Assembly: GCA_000708835.1 (NCBI GenBank) | Contig: DF237093.1 | Location: forward strand, 103,796-167,795 | Direction: 5' to 3' | Source of the DNA: Klebsormidium nitens | Lineage: Eukaryota; Streptophyta; Klebsormidiophyceae; Klebsormidiales; Klebsormidiaceae | Length of the DNA stretch: 64,000 bases | In this document: positions 46,683 to 59,300 of the stretch, one piece after another | Layout of the letters: each line of letters starts with the position of its first letter | How positions within the stretch are numbered: the first letter of the stretch is position 1 | Notes under the pieces: model-generated | Told to the model about the DNA's origin: nothing | Databases searched by the model: none | Seen by the model: the letters and a program-made list of their open reading frames with translations, nothing else | Program-made: the position numbers and the translations under genes

Positions 46683-48540
46683 ATGACTGACCGCTTAGTG
46701 GACGCTGCGGATCTCCCCGCTTTCGAGCAAATTGTCAGCGGGGCACCTGAGGCGGTGGTGCACTTCTGGGCTTCCTGGTGTGAGCCCTGCAAGCACCTAG
46801 ACAACATTCTCGCACAACTAGCGTCTGAGAATCAGAACGCAGCATTCGTGCGGGTGGAAGCGGAGGAGGTCGCAGACGTGTCGGAGAAGTATGACGTCGC
46901 TGCTGTTCCCTTCTTCCTTTTCTTCAAGGTGAGTTGGGTGGCTAGGTAGTGTCAGGTGATGAAGAATTGGTGCAAAAAGCAGCTCCTTAATATTGATGAA
47001 AAGACTCTCTTTCTTGAAAGCTTTTGAAATTCATCTCACGAGTACAACTTCTTGGGTTTTGCAGCTACTTTGTATTGCATGTTTTGCTCATGAATAATAG
47101 CAAGCTAGCACTGCGCCGGGCATGAGAAGTGTCTTGTTAAGGTTCCATGGATTGGGACAGCTTCACATTTAGTGGAAGAAATAAGCTCCTTTCAAATTGG
47201 CAATTAAACCGTAGGTTCAGGTGCTTGATGAGGTGACAAGTTTGACGTGCTTTCACTGAGCAATTTGTCGATTTGGCAGGAGGTGGGTCAGCGCATATTG
47301 GTGACAAACTGGGGGGGCTAACTTATGTACAGAGAAGGTGTTTATTGCTTGCTGCAATTCTCTGACGGTTGAGGACCACTTCAGGGCCTGTAGTTACTGA
47401 GTTCTTTCTTGTTGGCATCAGTGTCCGTCCGCATCAGGTCCTCTTTCTCTTTCAGCGATGAAACTAATCAGTTTTGAAAATTGTTCTAGTGCTGCAATCC
47501 TTCTTCATCATTGCAATCAATCCTCAGTATTGCAATCCATCCTTATCAATCTGATTAGTGTATCATTACTGCAATGTTTCATGACTGCCATCCATCTTTA
47601 TCATGATCAATGTCCAGCGAGCTTCCCCACTGATTGGGGCGTATTCACTCTTCCTCTTGTGCAGAATGGTGCTCTGGTGGACTGCTTGGAAGGCGCCAAC
47701 CCTGGGGAGCTCAGCAAAAAGGTCGCGCTGCACCTGAAGGGAACAGGATCCGCAAATGGCGCAATTTCGGCTAAGTCTAGTGGTTCCGCCCCCGCAACCC
47801 AGGCCCCCAGCGTCAAGGCCGCCCCTTCTAAAGATGCCCTGCAAGCAAAGCTCACCGCCCTAGTTAAGTCTCGGCCGGTTCTCTTGTTCATGAAAGGCAC
47901 TCCGGAAGCCCCCCGCTGCGGGTTCAGTAAAAAAGTGGTGGCGGCATTGAAGGAGGAGAACGTCCCGTTTGGCTCGTTTGACATTTTGGGAGACGAGGAG
48001 GTGCGCCAGGGGATGAAGGAGTTCTCGAACTGGCCGACGTTTCCGCAGCTTTATGTGAACGGGGAGCTCGTGGGGGGGTGCGACATTGTACTGGAAATGG
48101 CCCAAAGTGGGGAGTTACGAGAGCTGCTTCAGAAAGAGGGGGTGACGGCGGTCGTCGATAAGGCGACTACGAGTGAAACGAAAGTGACGGACTCGGAGCA
48201 GGTGCAGGATAAGAGCGTGGTCGAGGGAGGGAAGGGAAGGCTGGAGGACCGGTTAGAGGCGCTGGTTAACTCCAAACCCGTGGTCCTCTTTATGAAGGGC
48301 ACGCCGGAGAATCCCCGGTGCGGGTTCAGTCAGAAGGTGGTCAGGGCGTTGCGGGAGGAGGGGGTAGACTTCGGGAGCTTTGACATTCTGAGTGACGAGG
48401 AGGTGCGGCAGGGCCTCAAGGCGTACTCGAACTGGCCGACGTTCCCGCAGCTGTACAGCAAGGGCGAGCTTGTTGGGGGGTGCGACATCGTTCTCGAGAT
48501 GCACGAGAGCGGGGAACTGAAAGAAGCTCTAGCTGCCTAG
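46683..48540 (+). CDS. GRXS17: Multidomain monothiol glutaredoxin (GRXS17/PICOT type)
   Basis: Cytosolic/nuclear monothiol glutaredoxin of the Grx3/Grx4/PICOT/GRXS17 group, which binds [2Fe-2S] clusters with glutathione and acts in iron homeostasis and redox signalling. Two exons (46683-46928, 47665-48540) joined in phase 0 give 373 aa. Domains: thioredoxin-like (~1-110), then two Grx domains (~130-235 and ~265-370). Both Grx domains have the RCGFS active site (Cys167 and Cys301), preceded by LFMKGTPE and followed by [10 protein letters not shown] and GGCDIVLEM for glutathione binding. The thioredoxin-like domain has WCEPCK, a complete CxxC (Cys33/Cys36); Arabidopsis GRXS17 has a single cysteine there. 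Arabidopsis GRXS17 has three Grx domains, this protein two. Confidence 0.93.
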
Positions 48541-50434
48541 GAGTACAGATGGGCGGACTTGGGCATCGGTATACACTAGAAGAGTCATACGGAAAGCTGG
48601 AATTTTGAAAGCATGCAACTGATCATCCGAAGCTAGGAGATGAAATGCTTTATAAGCAGATGAACTGACGGGACATGATACTTCGTATAGTCTTGATTAA
48701 TGAACCGATGAGCTTGTTCTTCGACTCGTGCTCCTCTCTTTTACGTCAGTTGACTGCGGCGAAGCGCACCCGGCTTCGCATCAATCATGCGCCGGGGGCC
48801 GGGCGGGTGGACGTACGTACTCTTAAGTTGCATGCTGCCCACTGAGAAGCTGCCCATGGCACCAGACCATGCTTTGATTTAAACCTGGCCTCCCATGGGT
48901 TGGACAGATGAGATTATTATTTCCACGATTGTGATTGAGATTAGTGCGAAATTAAAACATGAGTGCGACCTGATTTGCTCTGCAGTATTCGTGCTTCTGG
49001 CAAGAGCCACGTCAGTGCGGTGCAACATGTTTTGACTACGTCATGTACGTCTGTGACAGTCCTAGAGATGCAAGCGTTGAAGGCTCTTTGTCCACTTCAT
49101 GAAGTGGGCTAAATTGCACGCAATCCTTGGTCGCGCACTGGCGCCTACTAGTCTGTATGGCGCCCGGGCCAGCGAGGCCTGTGCATGATCAAACGGCCAA
49201 AAATTATTGAGGCCGCCCTTACGGCTTCGATCACCAAATATGGCTGGCTGCACGCCCCCCCCCCGCCTCGCTAATTTGCTAGACACGCCGCAGCAGTGGC
49301 GGCATGCTGCAACATATAGCCCGAATACGTTACCCCCCTATGTAATTGAACCGGGCAAGCACAAAAGCTACTACGTTTTGTTTAAGTTGGTGATAGGCTT
49401 ATACAGAATGCCGAAAGGGGGCGAAGCCAGTACCGAATCGCTGCATACTCTTAATCAAGAGATTCTCCGGCATGCGCAGAAGGAACCATAATAGCTTGAG
49501 TCCGTGGCTTGACCAACAAAGCACGCCGTTTTGACTTTCTGTGCACAAGATCGCTTCTTGGATATTGAAGATATGTACGATCGGGCTTAACAATCCAGCA
49601 GAGATAATCCGATCAAGGAACATAGTTACTCTACCCAACATGAGTGATTGGCGTTACGTTGTCAGATCTCTGGAATGCCTCGTCAAATTCTTCCTGATTT
49701 TCACTTGAATCCATTTGTTTCAACACGTCATGAAATATACAAGTGAGATTTGAAGCGGTTGATGTATCCGCCCCAGCGAACGGTACAGTCAAACTGGGCC
49801 TTTTGAGAAGACGCGTATCCAACGCTTTTTTCGAATCATGCGCAGCACTAATATGCAGCCGTTAGAGAAGCAACGAGTCACCTGGCAATGCTTCTTGGTC
49901 CAAAGAGGTCGACCATGGTACAGAATAAGGACAAGCTTCTCTACCATGAACACTACAGCATCTGTCGCACTAATCTGGGTTCATCTGCCTGTCTTTCCTG
50001 GCCATCTACTCTGCGAGGGAGATAGGTACCAACGGTTTCTCTCCCTTTGACACGCAGTGTCTCTTGTGTGATGGCCAATGAAGCTTCTGGTGCTTCTGGC
50101 TGTAAAGAAAAGATGCGAATGTTCGTTACCCAGGTTTTCATTGGACAGCAAGACTCCGATTGTACAACTAGTTTTGACCAAAGAAGTCAAAAATAAAGTA
50201 GAGGAGGATCAAATTCAACAGACACACTCATATTGTCATACGGCTGCGCAGGGTGCGAATTGATCCATAGGTTTTTATATAAGATGTGAGTTGTTCGATG
50301 CGTTCTGGCCTTCTTTCTTGGAGTACACCCCTGTAGTCAAGTCTCTCAAGTCTCTCGTAAACTTTAAAATTTGTTCTGCCACGAATTCAGGAAGAGTTTT
50401 CCCATGCACGGAGACAATTTGAGAAAGAGTTTTC
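48541..50434. other. Intergenic between glutaredoxin and MYND-type gene
   Basis: About 1.9 kb of tail-to-tail intergenic DNA. I searched the minus strand for a downstream exon that would complete the MYND finger and did not find a convincing one. No RNA gene or repeat seen. Confidence 0.45.
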
Positions 50435-51547
50435 TCATGCAAAGAGACGCTGCCTAAGATGCAGAAATACCCACCTGCAGTAGCGCGCCACACCGCATCG
50501 CCCGCATCTGCTGAGGGCCGAGGCGTGCTCCAAGTGTTCCAACATGGATTCCGTATACTCCATAGCTTCACACTCCTTCCAAGAGCACACCACTGGCGTG
50601 GAGAACACGGACCTCTTGAAGTTCTTCCAGGCAGGATGGGTCACAGGTAAGGTAAAATCTCTGAACTTTTGCCCGTCCTTCGAGTTTGTCAGCTTGCCTT
50701 TGACCAATTCCCAAAAGTCAGTGCCGCGTATACCCTCTTTCAGGACGGTAGAGAGCGGTTCCAAGGTTGACAGGAAGCCAGACTGTCTCAGCCTTTCGAG
50801 GGAATCCTCCGAGCTGATCAACCGCAGCAAAGCTATGTTGCACCGACTCAGGACGTCGAAGCGATCCCCTTGCATCCTAGTCCGATAGAGCTCTGCAATG
50901 ATGTAGATGTATCCTGCGTCAATCAACCACAGACGGCTGTCTCCCGACAGCGACAGGGCCTCAATCATCCTGGCCAAGGATTCCCTCAAGGCGAAGATAT
51001 CAATTTCTGAGGCCTGCTTCAAATACTCGCCAGCAAGCACTTTGTGGATCGGAGGAAGGGGATTCAAGCCAAGCGCCTGCATGCTTTTCCGGAACAGCTT
51101 CGAAGCCTGAGAGAAGTTGCTGAAAGCTTGAAATGTCAAGGAAGCCTCGAGCGGAGTTGCTTGGTCATACAAAATTCGCGTGAACTTCCTCGCAAACTCG
51201 AAAACCAGGTTTTCAACCGTCCCTTCTCCTGTCAGACACACCTGAGCTGCTACCTTGCTGGTTGTCAGTTTTGGGAGGACGGTAGAAGTTAAACCACAAA
51301 GGAACTCCTGCTGCAGCCCAAACTCACAGCTGTCGTCATACCTTGACAGCCAGTTACTCATCAGCTTTTTCATAACCCGGCCTTGTTCGTAACCTGCAAG
51401 CTCTTGGATGACTCTGGCAAAGCGCACAAAATCCCTTTTTGTTTTCGGGGCTAGCCATAGGTTGTCCAGAACTTCCATTGCCCCCTTTATATCGGACGTT
51501 TGGTCAGAAAGCAAACCAAGTGCTGCTTTATCCACAATAGAGTCCAT
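50435..51547 (-). CDS. Uncharacterised protein with a partial C-terminal MYND zinc finger
   Basis: Single open frame of 370 aa, MDSIVDKAALGLLSDQ at the start. Most of the protein is helical-looking and leucine-rich (armadillo-like in appearance, e.g. RFARVIQELAGYEQGRVMKKL, TFQAFSNFSQASKLFRKSMQALG). No family beyond the C-terminus is recognised. Residues ~318-355 contain CSWKEC...SRCGRCGVARYC, matching the first half of a MYND zinc finger (two Cys pairs and the YC motif). The second half (Cys...His...Cys) is missing: the frame ends 13 codons later. A GTGGGT after the YC codon could be a donor into an unseen exon. MYND fingers usually bind Pro-rich partner peptides. Confidence 0.65.
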   Translation of the reverse strand: MDSIVDKAALGLLSDQTSDIKGAMEVLDNLWLAPKTKRDFVRFARVIQELAGYEQGRVMKKLMSNWLSRYDDSCEFGLQQEFLCGLTSTVLPKLTTSKVAAQVCLTGEGTVENLVFEFARKFTRILYDQATPLEASLTFQAFSNFSQASKLFRKSMQALGLNPLPPIHKVLAGEYLKQASEIDIFALRESLARMIEALSLSGDSRLWLIDAGYIYIIAELYRTRMQGDRFDVLSRCNIALLRLISSEDSLERLRQSGFLSTLEPLSTVLKEGIRGTDFWELVKGKLTNSKDGQKFRDFTLPVTHPAWKNFKRSVFSTPVVCSWKECEAMEYTESMLEHLEHASALSRCGRCGVARYCRWVFLHLRQRLFA

Positions 51548-53338
51548 AGCCCTGCCAGGTGCTGTGTTGTCAGGGTTTGCTCTTCTGAGGGCTCAATTCA
51601 GCATTTGTCGAGAAAAGGACGTTCAACACCCTAACAGATGCTCACGACCTCTACGGAGCCTCAGCACGTCCCCATGCTCTGCCTGATCAGGATCAAGTGT
51701 TTCAACAGCATATCAGAGTGCCAATTCCTCGATGAACCATCAGGTTCATTGACGCACGCGCTCCTTATGCAGCATTCACCAAAGATCTGCGGACCTCACA
51801 GCTTCCAGCTTTCCTCCAAGAAAGACACAATCCTCACCATCCAACAATGGCATTATGACAAATCCAGGCTACCAGTCTGCTGTATGTGCAAAGAGTCTGC
51901 CGTTATGCTTCCTTGCACTTGCGCCCTCCCAAAGCCAGCCTTAAAGCGGGAGAACGAGAAACCAAGCAGCGCCTTGGCTCAATCGCGTTAAAGAGGACTG
52001 CTGCGAAGATGCATGGCATCGCCTCGCTTTTAGTAGACTGAATCCTCAAGTTGGCAAGACAAGCTTGGCGAACGAATTTCGTCATGCACGAGTTTGATTT
52101 CCGCAGCTCAAACTCAAATCTGGCCGCTTCACGAGCACTCGGTTGGCTCGCTTGATTTGGGCGTCAGCTCGTAGGATAGAAGAGATTAAGCCGTTGTTGC
52201 CGATTGAACGAGCGATCTGTCGAACGGCTCTGCTTCTAAGATCCGGTCTCATAGCTCTTAAATCCTTATAGGTATTGAACTTTATCCTTATTAGTAAGAT
52301 CGACTGGCGCAAAGCAGCCAGCTATCCGGGGCTGACGTCTCAAGGTTCATTCTCAGGTCTAGTGATGAGGTTCCTCCAGCAGCGCTGGTCTCAGAATCTG
52401 CATGGGCGTTCTGCCTTAAAAGGATCCGCTGTAAATGCAAATGAATTCTGTACCGGCACGCCAGTTTCTCTGGTTCTAGCTTCCGTCGTTGATAATTCGT
52501 GATTCGCTGTCTGTAATCCACATGTCCTTAAGAACGAACTGATTTCGAGTAAGGAGTCTTACTACCGCGTCCTGATCGTGCATATTTTGGATCGCAGATC
52601 AAGGGCGCCAGCACCGCGATCTCAAATGCTCCATCAATTCTTAACTTAGCATTCATATCATTACAGGTCGCATGCACACCGTACCTAATGCGCAGATCTC
52701 GAACATGCATGTGCCTACCTATAAGCATTGCGCATAGAGATTCTTGCAGTATCGAGCTAATCATCGATCAGCCGTGAATTGAACGGCCAAGTATAGCTAC
52801 TACCTCTACTTCAGTATATGCAACTGCAGAAAGTGCGGTACCAGCAAGAAACTTCTCGACCTTATGTTTCACAGGAATAGCTTCCGACACAATCTGCTCA
52901 CTCAACGTACATACAGCTGCCTGATCAAGATTGTACAACATACACTTGCACGTACATTGTGCGACATGCTGGTCAAAGCAGAATCCGTATAAAATGCATG
53001 TCGTAGACGGTCACTGATCATGGTGCGGACCCCACACTCGGAATCTATAAGATACATCCAATTGGATTCTGTACTGCTTAGCCAACATTGATCTTGACTT
53101 GGCAACCTCTTGCCAAGAACGCCGCGGAACGAGCACCACGATTTCAGGCCGTCTTTCGTCAGGCAGCGTTGTGGACTCGCAATACCCAAATGATCAATCA
53201 GACTGTTACCTCTTCGGCGGAGCCCTGAAACTGGAATGTGATCGTGCTGAAGTACTGCTCGTTCAACATGGAGGGCTCTCAATTAGCAACTCACCTAAGA
53301 CCTAATTAGCTTATCTCTATGCAGTCGAGTTCCGATGA
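51548..53338. other. Intergenic between MYND-type gene and strawberry notch-like gene
   Basis: About 1.8 kb, containing the promoter of the MYND-type gene and the 3' flank of the strawberry notch-like gene. No coding frame with family resemblance and no RNA gene seen. Confidence 0.45.
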
Positions 53339-56300
53339 TTAGCAGTCAGACTCCGTAAGATCGATGGGAGACTGCTCCGAGCTACCCCCGGCCGCCTTCC
53401 TGATCGGTCTCGCAGAGCCGGTTGCATTGGCGGGAGCGACGATCTTCGTTTTGAACATGCTGTGGAGGGTGTTCGTCTGCTGCGTTGGCAGTGATCTCTT
53501 TCGCTTGGCATCTTTCTGCCCAGTTTCCGCCTGAAAAAGAGCGTCAAGGTTTGGTCAACAAGCCTTTTAGCACAAACTATGGAAACTATGAAAACTAGAG
53601 GACTCGAGAAAATAGGAGCATTACTAGGTTTCAGTCAAAGGGAGCCTGACACGCAACCTACATCGAGCGATTCAGTCCATGCCACGCATATCTAAGCGTC
53701 CCCAACACCACTAGAGTCGCAAAGCGTGTGCAAAGATGGCCTGGCGTGCATATAACCATGCCGGACCATCTACAGAGCCTGATTCTAACCAAGTTGCACG
53801 CCTTACCTGCGCCGGCCGCTTGCCAGCCTGACCAACGGCCCCTGCGATTGTCTGCTTCAGATCTATGCTGTCGACAGCCGCTGACGCATGCACCGTCCGA
53901 ACAGGAATTGTTCCGCCTTTTGAATTGTTCATGGTGTTCGCTACCGCTGGCAGCGGACCAACGGTTGGCGCATCCGCAGTCTTCGGCTGGAAGAAACCTG
54001 CGGAAGAACGGACCAGGTCACTAACACGCAACAAGATTATAAGCTGAAACGTGTCCTCGAAAATGACGAGAATTGCAATAGTTTTCCTCATGCGCCTCTC
54101 GTCCGTGCGCCGCTGAGCCGTCCATACAAGACCTGCTCGGTACAAAAGACCTAACAAGCCCTTTTGCTACTCCAAGAATAGCCCGCTACTGCATGTACGA
54201 AATCGCTTCTCGACAACGGAAACGCGAAATACGCTCTTAAACGGATCGACTTATCAGGAGCGTTTCCGGACTTACTAAGCATGGTCAACTTCGGCCGCGT
54301 CGCCTTGGCCAGCGCCTTCGGGTCCACGGGCCGGACGGGCTCCACGGTGCTCTGCGTCGTCTTAGACCAGGCAGCCCGCTCTAGTTGCGCCGCGGTTACG
54401 AGCGCCTTCACCTCTTCCAACAGATATGCGGGGTACCGGATGCCGATGACCTTGTCCGTGTCGTTGAGCTCAACGCGCACTACTCGCATGCCCCGGTCAC
54501 CTGCCATGCAAAGACGGCCAGGCTGATATTGCCCGGAAATTGGAACCAGGGGAGCCGGCAGAAACTCTCTCTGCTCGGTAACGGCGACAACCGTTTCGCA
54601 GTACGGGCATCACGCAGCGCGTCTCTTCTACCAACATCCACCCGTGCACTTGCGTGTAATAAACCTTTCCGCCTACGCATTCGTGTTCTCCGTGAAGAAG
54701 TGGAAGCGAATACCGCGACATTTTACAGGCAGAGAGAGCAGAATGGAATTCTTTATTTTCGGTGGAGCGGGTTGTACGGACTTGACCCTCTTCGCAAGAA
54801 CGCCCGCCTTCCAGCAAGTGAGCAATCAGCAGAGCGATCACCATTAAGCGCGAAGCGGCTCACTTTTGTTGAGCTGCATGGCGTACTTGTCGAGGAGCTG
54901 CTCCAGCGTGCCCCAGATGGGCACCACCGCGCCCTGCAGCACCGTCACCTCGCTCACCCGCATGCCCGCGGCGCAGCTCCGACCGTTGGTGCACGCCGCA
55001 CCGTGCAGGCTGCAGAAATCACGCGGATCAGGCGTGTTCGTTAACACTATGGTCAAGCACTCCGTTAACGGTATGGTTGAACACTTGGTTCAAAGCAGTG
55101 CCGTCGTGGATCCGTCTGGGCCTCTCGTGAGATAACTTCGACCGCCTGCTCCGCCTTGTTTGAACCAGTATCGACGGGCCTCCTTCCATTTGTCAACGGG
55201 TTCATATGTCGAATACACACCAGAAATGGAGTTCCCCCACAACGGAGCTACTTGATATTTTTTGCAGCAGCTACGACTCGACACGATCCAGAGATGCTTG
55301 TTAGAATTGGCACTCTGTGATGACAGTGACAGAAGGGGCTGGAGGGATAACATAAACTCTGGCCATCCTTTGCGAACCCCCTTGGCTGTAACCCCAACGG
55401 TTGGCTTTGTCAAAAACACCCTCTGAACCGTCGATCTGAATGGTTATTACCGACGAGGTCCTCGAGTGTGACCGGCCGAAAGTCCGCGTTCTCCTTCCAT
55501 CCATTCTAACATTCAGAGAAACAAGCGCGCCGCTCACCAGGAGTGCAGCGAGCGCTCGTACATGGCGGTCCAGCCGGCCTGCACCTTGTCGGGCTCCATC
55601 GCGCGGTACTTGTCTGCGAGCTCGTCCTCGTCCATCTCGAAGAACGACTTGCCGGTGTTGGGCCGCGTCACCACGAACGCGCTGGCGCCCGGCTTCTGAA
55701 TTGCCATGAGGAACATCGGCCTGCAAGGTGCAGAGAGCATGTTGACCAGTTTTACTACAATTCCCCTGTTGTTCGGAGTGCCAACGGTCCAAAAAAGACG
55801 ACGTGAAAAGTCAATTCGCCTTTGATCTCCCTCGACTGCCAGGACCGCTGAGCTGGAGTATGCATCGAAAGCTGCGCACTTTCCATTTAAGAACTGCAGC
55901 CAAAACAGTGCATGACGAGCCCAGTGTTACTGAGAATTACTGGCTGATACACGGACAAGGACATATATCAACCCAGCACGCACTCCTCCAAAATCATCAG
56001 TCTCAAAAATCCCAGAGTCGCTGAAACCGACGATTCGTCCACAGAGAGAGCCCTACTCACCTCCCAAACCACTCTCGGTTGCTCATGTAAAACCCGTCTC
56101 GTGGCTCTCCCCGCTCGTGCTCTAGCTGCGCTACCGCCGCTTCAAAGGAGACCCCCCTGTCGACGATGAGGTCGTGCCGCTTGGTGGCCAGCCCGGACCA
56201 GGGGTCGGTCCAGACCACCTCCGGGGGCTTCGCCCGCCGAACGTCGGTGCCCGGGAGGTCGCTCACCCCCTCGCTGTACTTGCCCTCCTGCTTGGCGGCG

Positions 56301-59300
56301 CGCACTTCGGCCGCCAGCACCTAAAGGGGGGAGAGGTGGGTGTGAATAGGCGTCGGAGAGGGACGCCAAGTGGAAACGACGGCAGAATCTTATTTTTGGC
56401 GAAAGAAAATTGAGTAGATACAGTCAGAACACCAAGTCCATTCTTTTACCGAACGCAAACACCAAAGAACGGGATGAGCGGTAATCATTTTTCCGCGATG
56501 CCCCGTTTCATTGAGGGATCCTGTTCTTGCACCCGTTAAGGATCAATCTACCACAAACTGACGATAAAATGGCCGTCTACAAAGTCACGAGAAGACATCT
56601 TTGATCGGACGCAGCAAACAGCATGCACTTCTCTTCAGCGAGGCTTAGGCAAGATCGACTGAACGACAATCAACAATCATAAGGCTTTCGTCAGTCTTCT
56701 GAAAATCACCCTATCAAGTGGAGTATCAGCAACAATGCCGGCCAATGTTCCTGTACCGAGTCACTTACCGCGACGAAGTAATTGAAGAGCACGTTCTGTT
56801 TCCGGCAGGGCAGCCCCAGCAGCCGGTTCAGGAACCTCTTGACGTCGCTCAGGTCCTTCCCCACCGCCTCCGCCGTGCTCAAGTCGTCTGTCGCGGCCGC
56901 GTCTCCCGCCCCCGCGGCCGCGCTCGCCTGCCGCACTTGCCGCATCATCTCGGTCGCCAGCTGTACCTTTAGCGGATCTTTCGAGGCGATGAGTTCGGAC
57001 ACGATCCGGTACAGCGCTCCGTTGTCCGGGGCGTCCGAGACTAGGGCACGTTTCCTGGTGGATTCGCTGACGTTGACGCCCATCAGAGTGACGCACTCTT
57101 GCATTGCGGTGTTGAGCTCGGTTGCGGTGCTGGGTTGGGAGCCGTCGTACGAGCTAAATGGGTTTAGGTCGTCGAAGCGGACGCCGTTCGGCAGGCGCGA
57201 GCTGCCTTCGATGATGGCGTCGTACATCTTCTTGAGGGCCTGCAAGAGGAGGGGAACCGATGAAGACGAGGTATCCCCGTTTTCCGAATGGACTCTCGGA
57301 GTGAGATCAGAAAAAGCATTATGTTTGCTTGAACAAGTTCCGTTGTGGGGTCCAAAAATCGTGACCCAACTTCAAGCAGGGCTTAACGGGCTCGGTAAGT
57401 TATTGCAGAAAGCTTACAAATCAGAGGCGGCCCCCAAGCTAGAAACTCCGAGAGGAGGCAAGAATAACTTTTCGAACTTGCCCGCTCGGAAACGCTGTAC
57501 TAAACATGGACCTGCCGAGTGATTAGCTCCAAGAAGCTCGGCGGGAGTTTGGGCAATAATCGACGGCTCACCTTCCGACCGAGCGGGCTGTCGATGTTCC
57601 ACTCGCTCAGGTCCACCCCCGAGGCAGCCCGCCTGTCGCCCCTGGTCAGAGCGCCCAAGGATTGCAAGCGTCGAGCAACAGCGGAGGCGAAGCGCTTCTC
57701 GCCTCCCAAGTCGGTGGTGACCAGCTTGTACAAAGGAGCGCTGTTTGGAGAAAGAACGACCTGGGTTTGGAACGGTTTCCCGAAACTTCCGGAGGCATTT
57801 AACAGAGTCTCTGATGGAGGCACGTTGAGGCGTTATAGATACAGGAATTGTGGTCGCCTCGGTTCTTCTCAGGATTCGCATGCTTGATAGGTTCTTACCT
57901 GCATCTGCAGTATCCGGTACTTTGCTACAACGGTGAATTGCATAGACACAGCCGCACCAAGTTGAAACGATCTTCGATCAAGGACAGCACCCCGGTTTTA
58001 AACTTAGGGCGACATCACGAATCCACCCCTTACCTAGTTTGATTGGACCGATGCGAGCGGCCCAATTGCTGGATCGCCTTGTCGGCGCTCCAGGGCAGCT
58101 CGATCGTGAGGTGCACTCTCCGCCGTTGATTTTCGACCCGCTGGTCGGCGTGCAGCGAGATGCCTGTGCTCGCCGCGTCTGACACGATAGCGACCAGCTT
58201 TTGGCCCTTCATGAAGGCCTTGCACTCGCTGGTGTTAAGGCTGTCCAGCTCTGAGGCCTCCGACTTGACGCGCAGCTCGTACTGGATGGACCCATTCGCC
58301 TGAGAGGAGTCGCAGTATTTGAGAGACTTGATGATACCCCAGTGATGCAGCCACGAGGCAAAGTCAATCTTTCCTAAAACCAGGGGTAATTTCAACTTCC
58401 ATGGATCCAATATCAGAATCAAAGAATATTGGCAATCACCTCAAATGCGTTGTCAAAGTCAAGGAAACGGTTGAGAAACGCAACCAGCCAAGCGTGCGGT
58501 CCCAGCACACAACGAAGGCTCAATGACATTAAGGACCTACCGCTACAAACCTTTTGTTCGAAAAAGCACCGCAATCCCCAGGTTGAGGACAGATGCTTCT
58601 AAAAGCTGACCAGACGGACCGACCCGATACATGCGGGATATGCGCTGTGTCAGAAGGCAGCGACGGCACAATGAGACGCGGAAACTTGAACGTAGCTTAC
58701 GAGCCTTACCGTTCGAACAACCCGTCCCTTCCGTCCCGTCATCTCGGCGACTGCCGACGGTCCCCCCAGCTGGTCTACAAGCTCGTCGAGAACGTTCGGC
58801 GGGAGCTCTAAATCACACGCGCTTTCTATCAACAGGTCGCGCATTGCCAGGCAGTTTTCCTCGATAGGCCCTGTCGGCGTGGCCCTCGCTGCTGCCGCTG
58901 ACTGTGACGAAGGGCCGGCCTGAGTGCCGGCCTGCGACGCAGGGCCTTCGGAGCTGGCTCCTGGAGCTAGGTTTATTTGGAGGGTTTGGTCTTCGTAGAT
59001 GCGGATGGGAAACTGCGTCTCGATGAAGCGGAGCAGCATCTCCTTGGTGGTGGACACGAAATCGCTGATCTTCTCGTCCTTCTCCAACTCCTTGTCCAGG
59101 GACGCTTCACCGGTGGTCTGCATTTGAACAGTAAACCTTACGTAACAAATACAAAGCTGTCTACCTGCGAATGACATCAGCAGTCCAAGGAGGAAACTTC
59201 GACGTCTTGCACTGCTTTAACAGGTGTTTGCCTACTTGGGAAAAGTTCAGGCCTGACCAGGGACGCTTCACCGGTGGTCTGCATCACAGCAAGGTTCCCC

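Noticed and set aside
49207-49491. 94-codon plus-strand open frame
   Set aside because: No family resemblance, and no support from splice sites or neighbours.
51638-51991. 117-codon plus-strand frame with several cysteines
   Set aside because: Cysteine spacing does not match a known zinc-finger pattern, and it lies in the probable promoter of the MYND-type gene.
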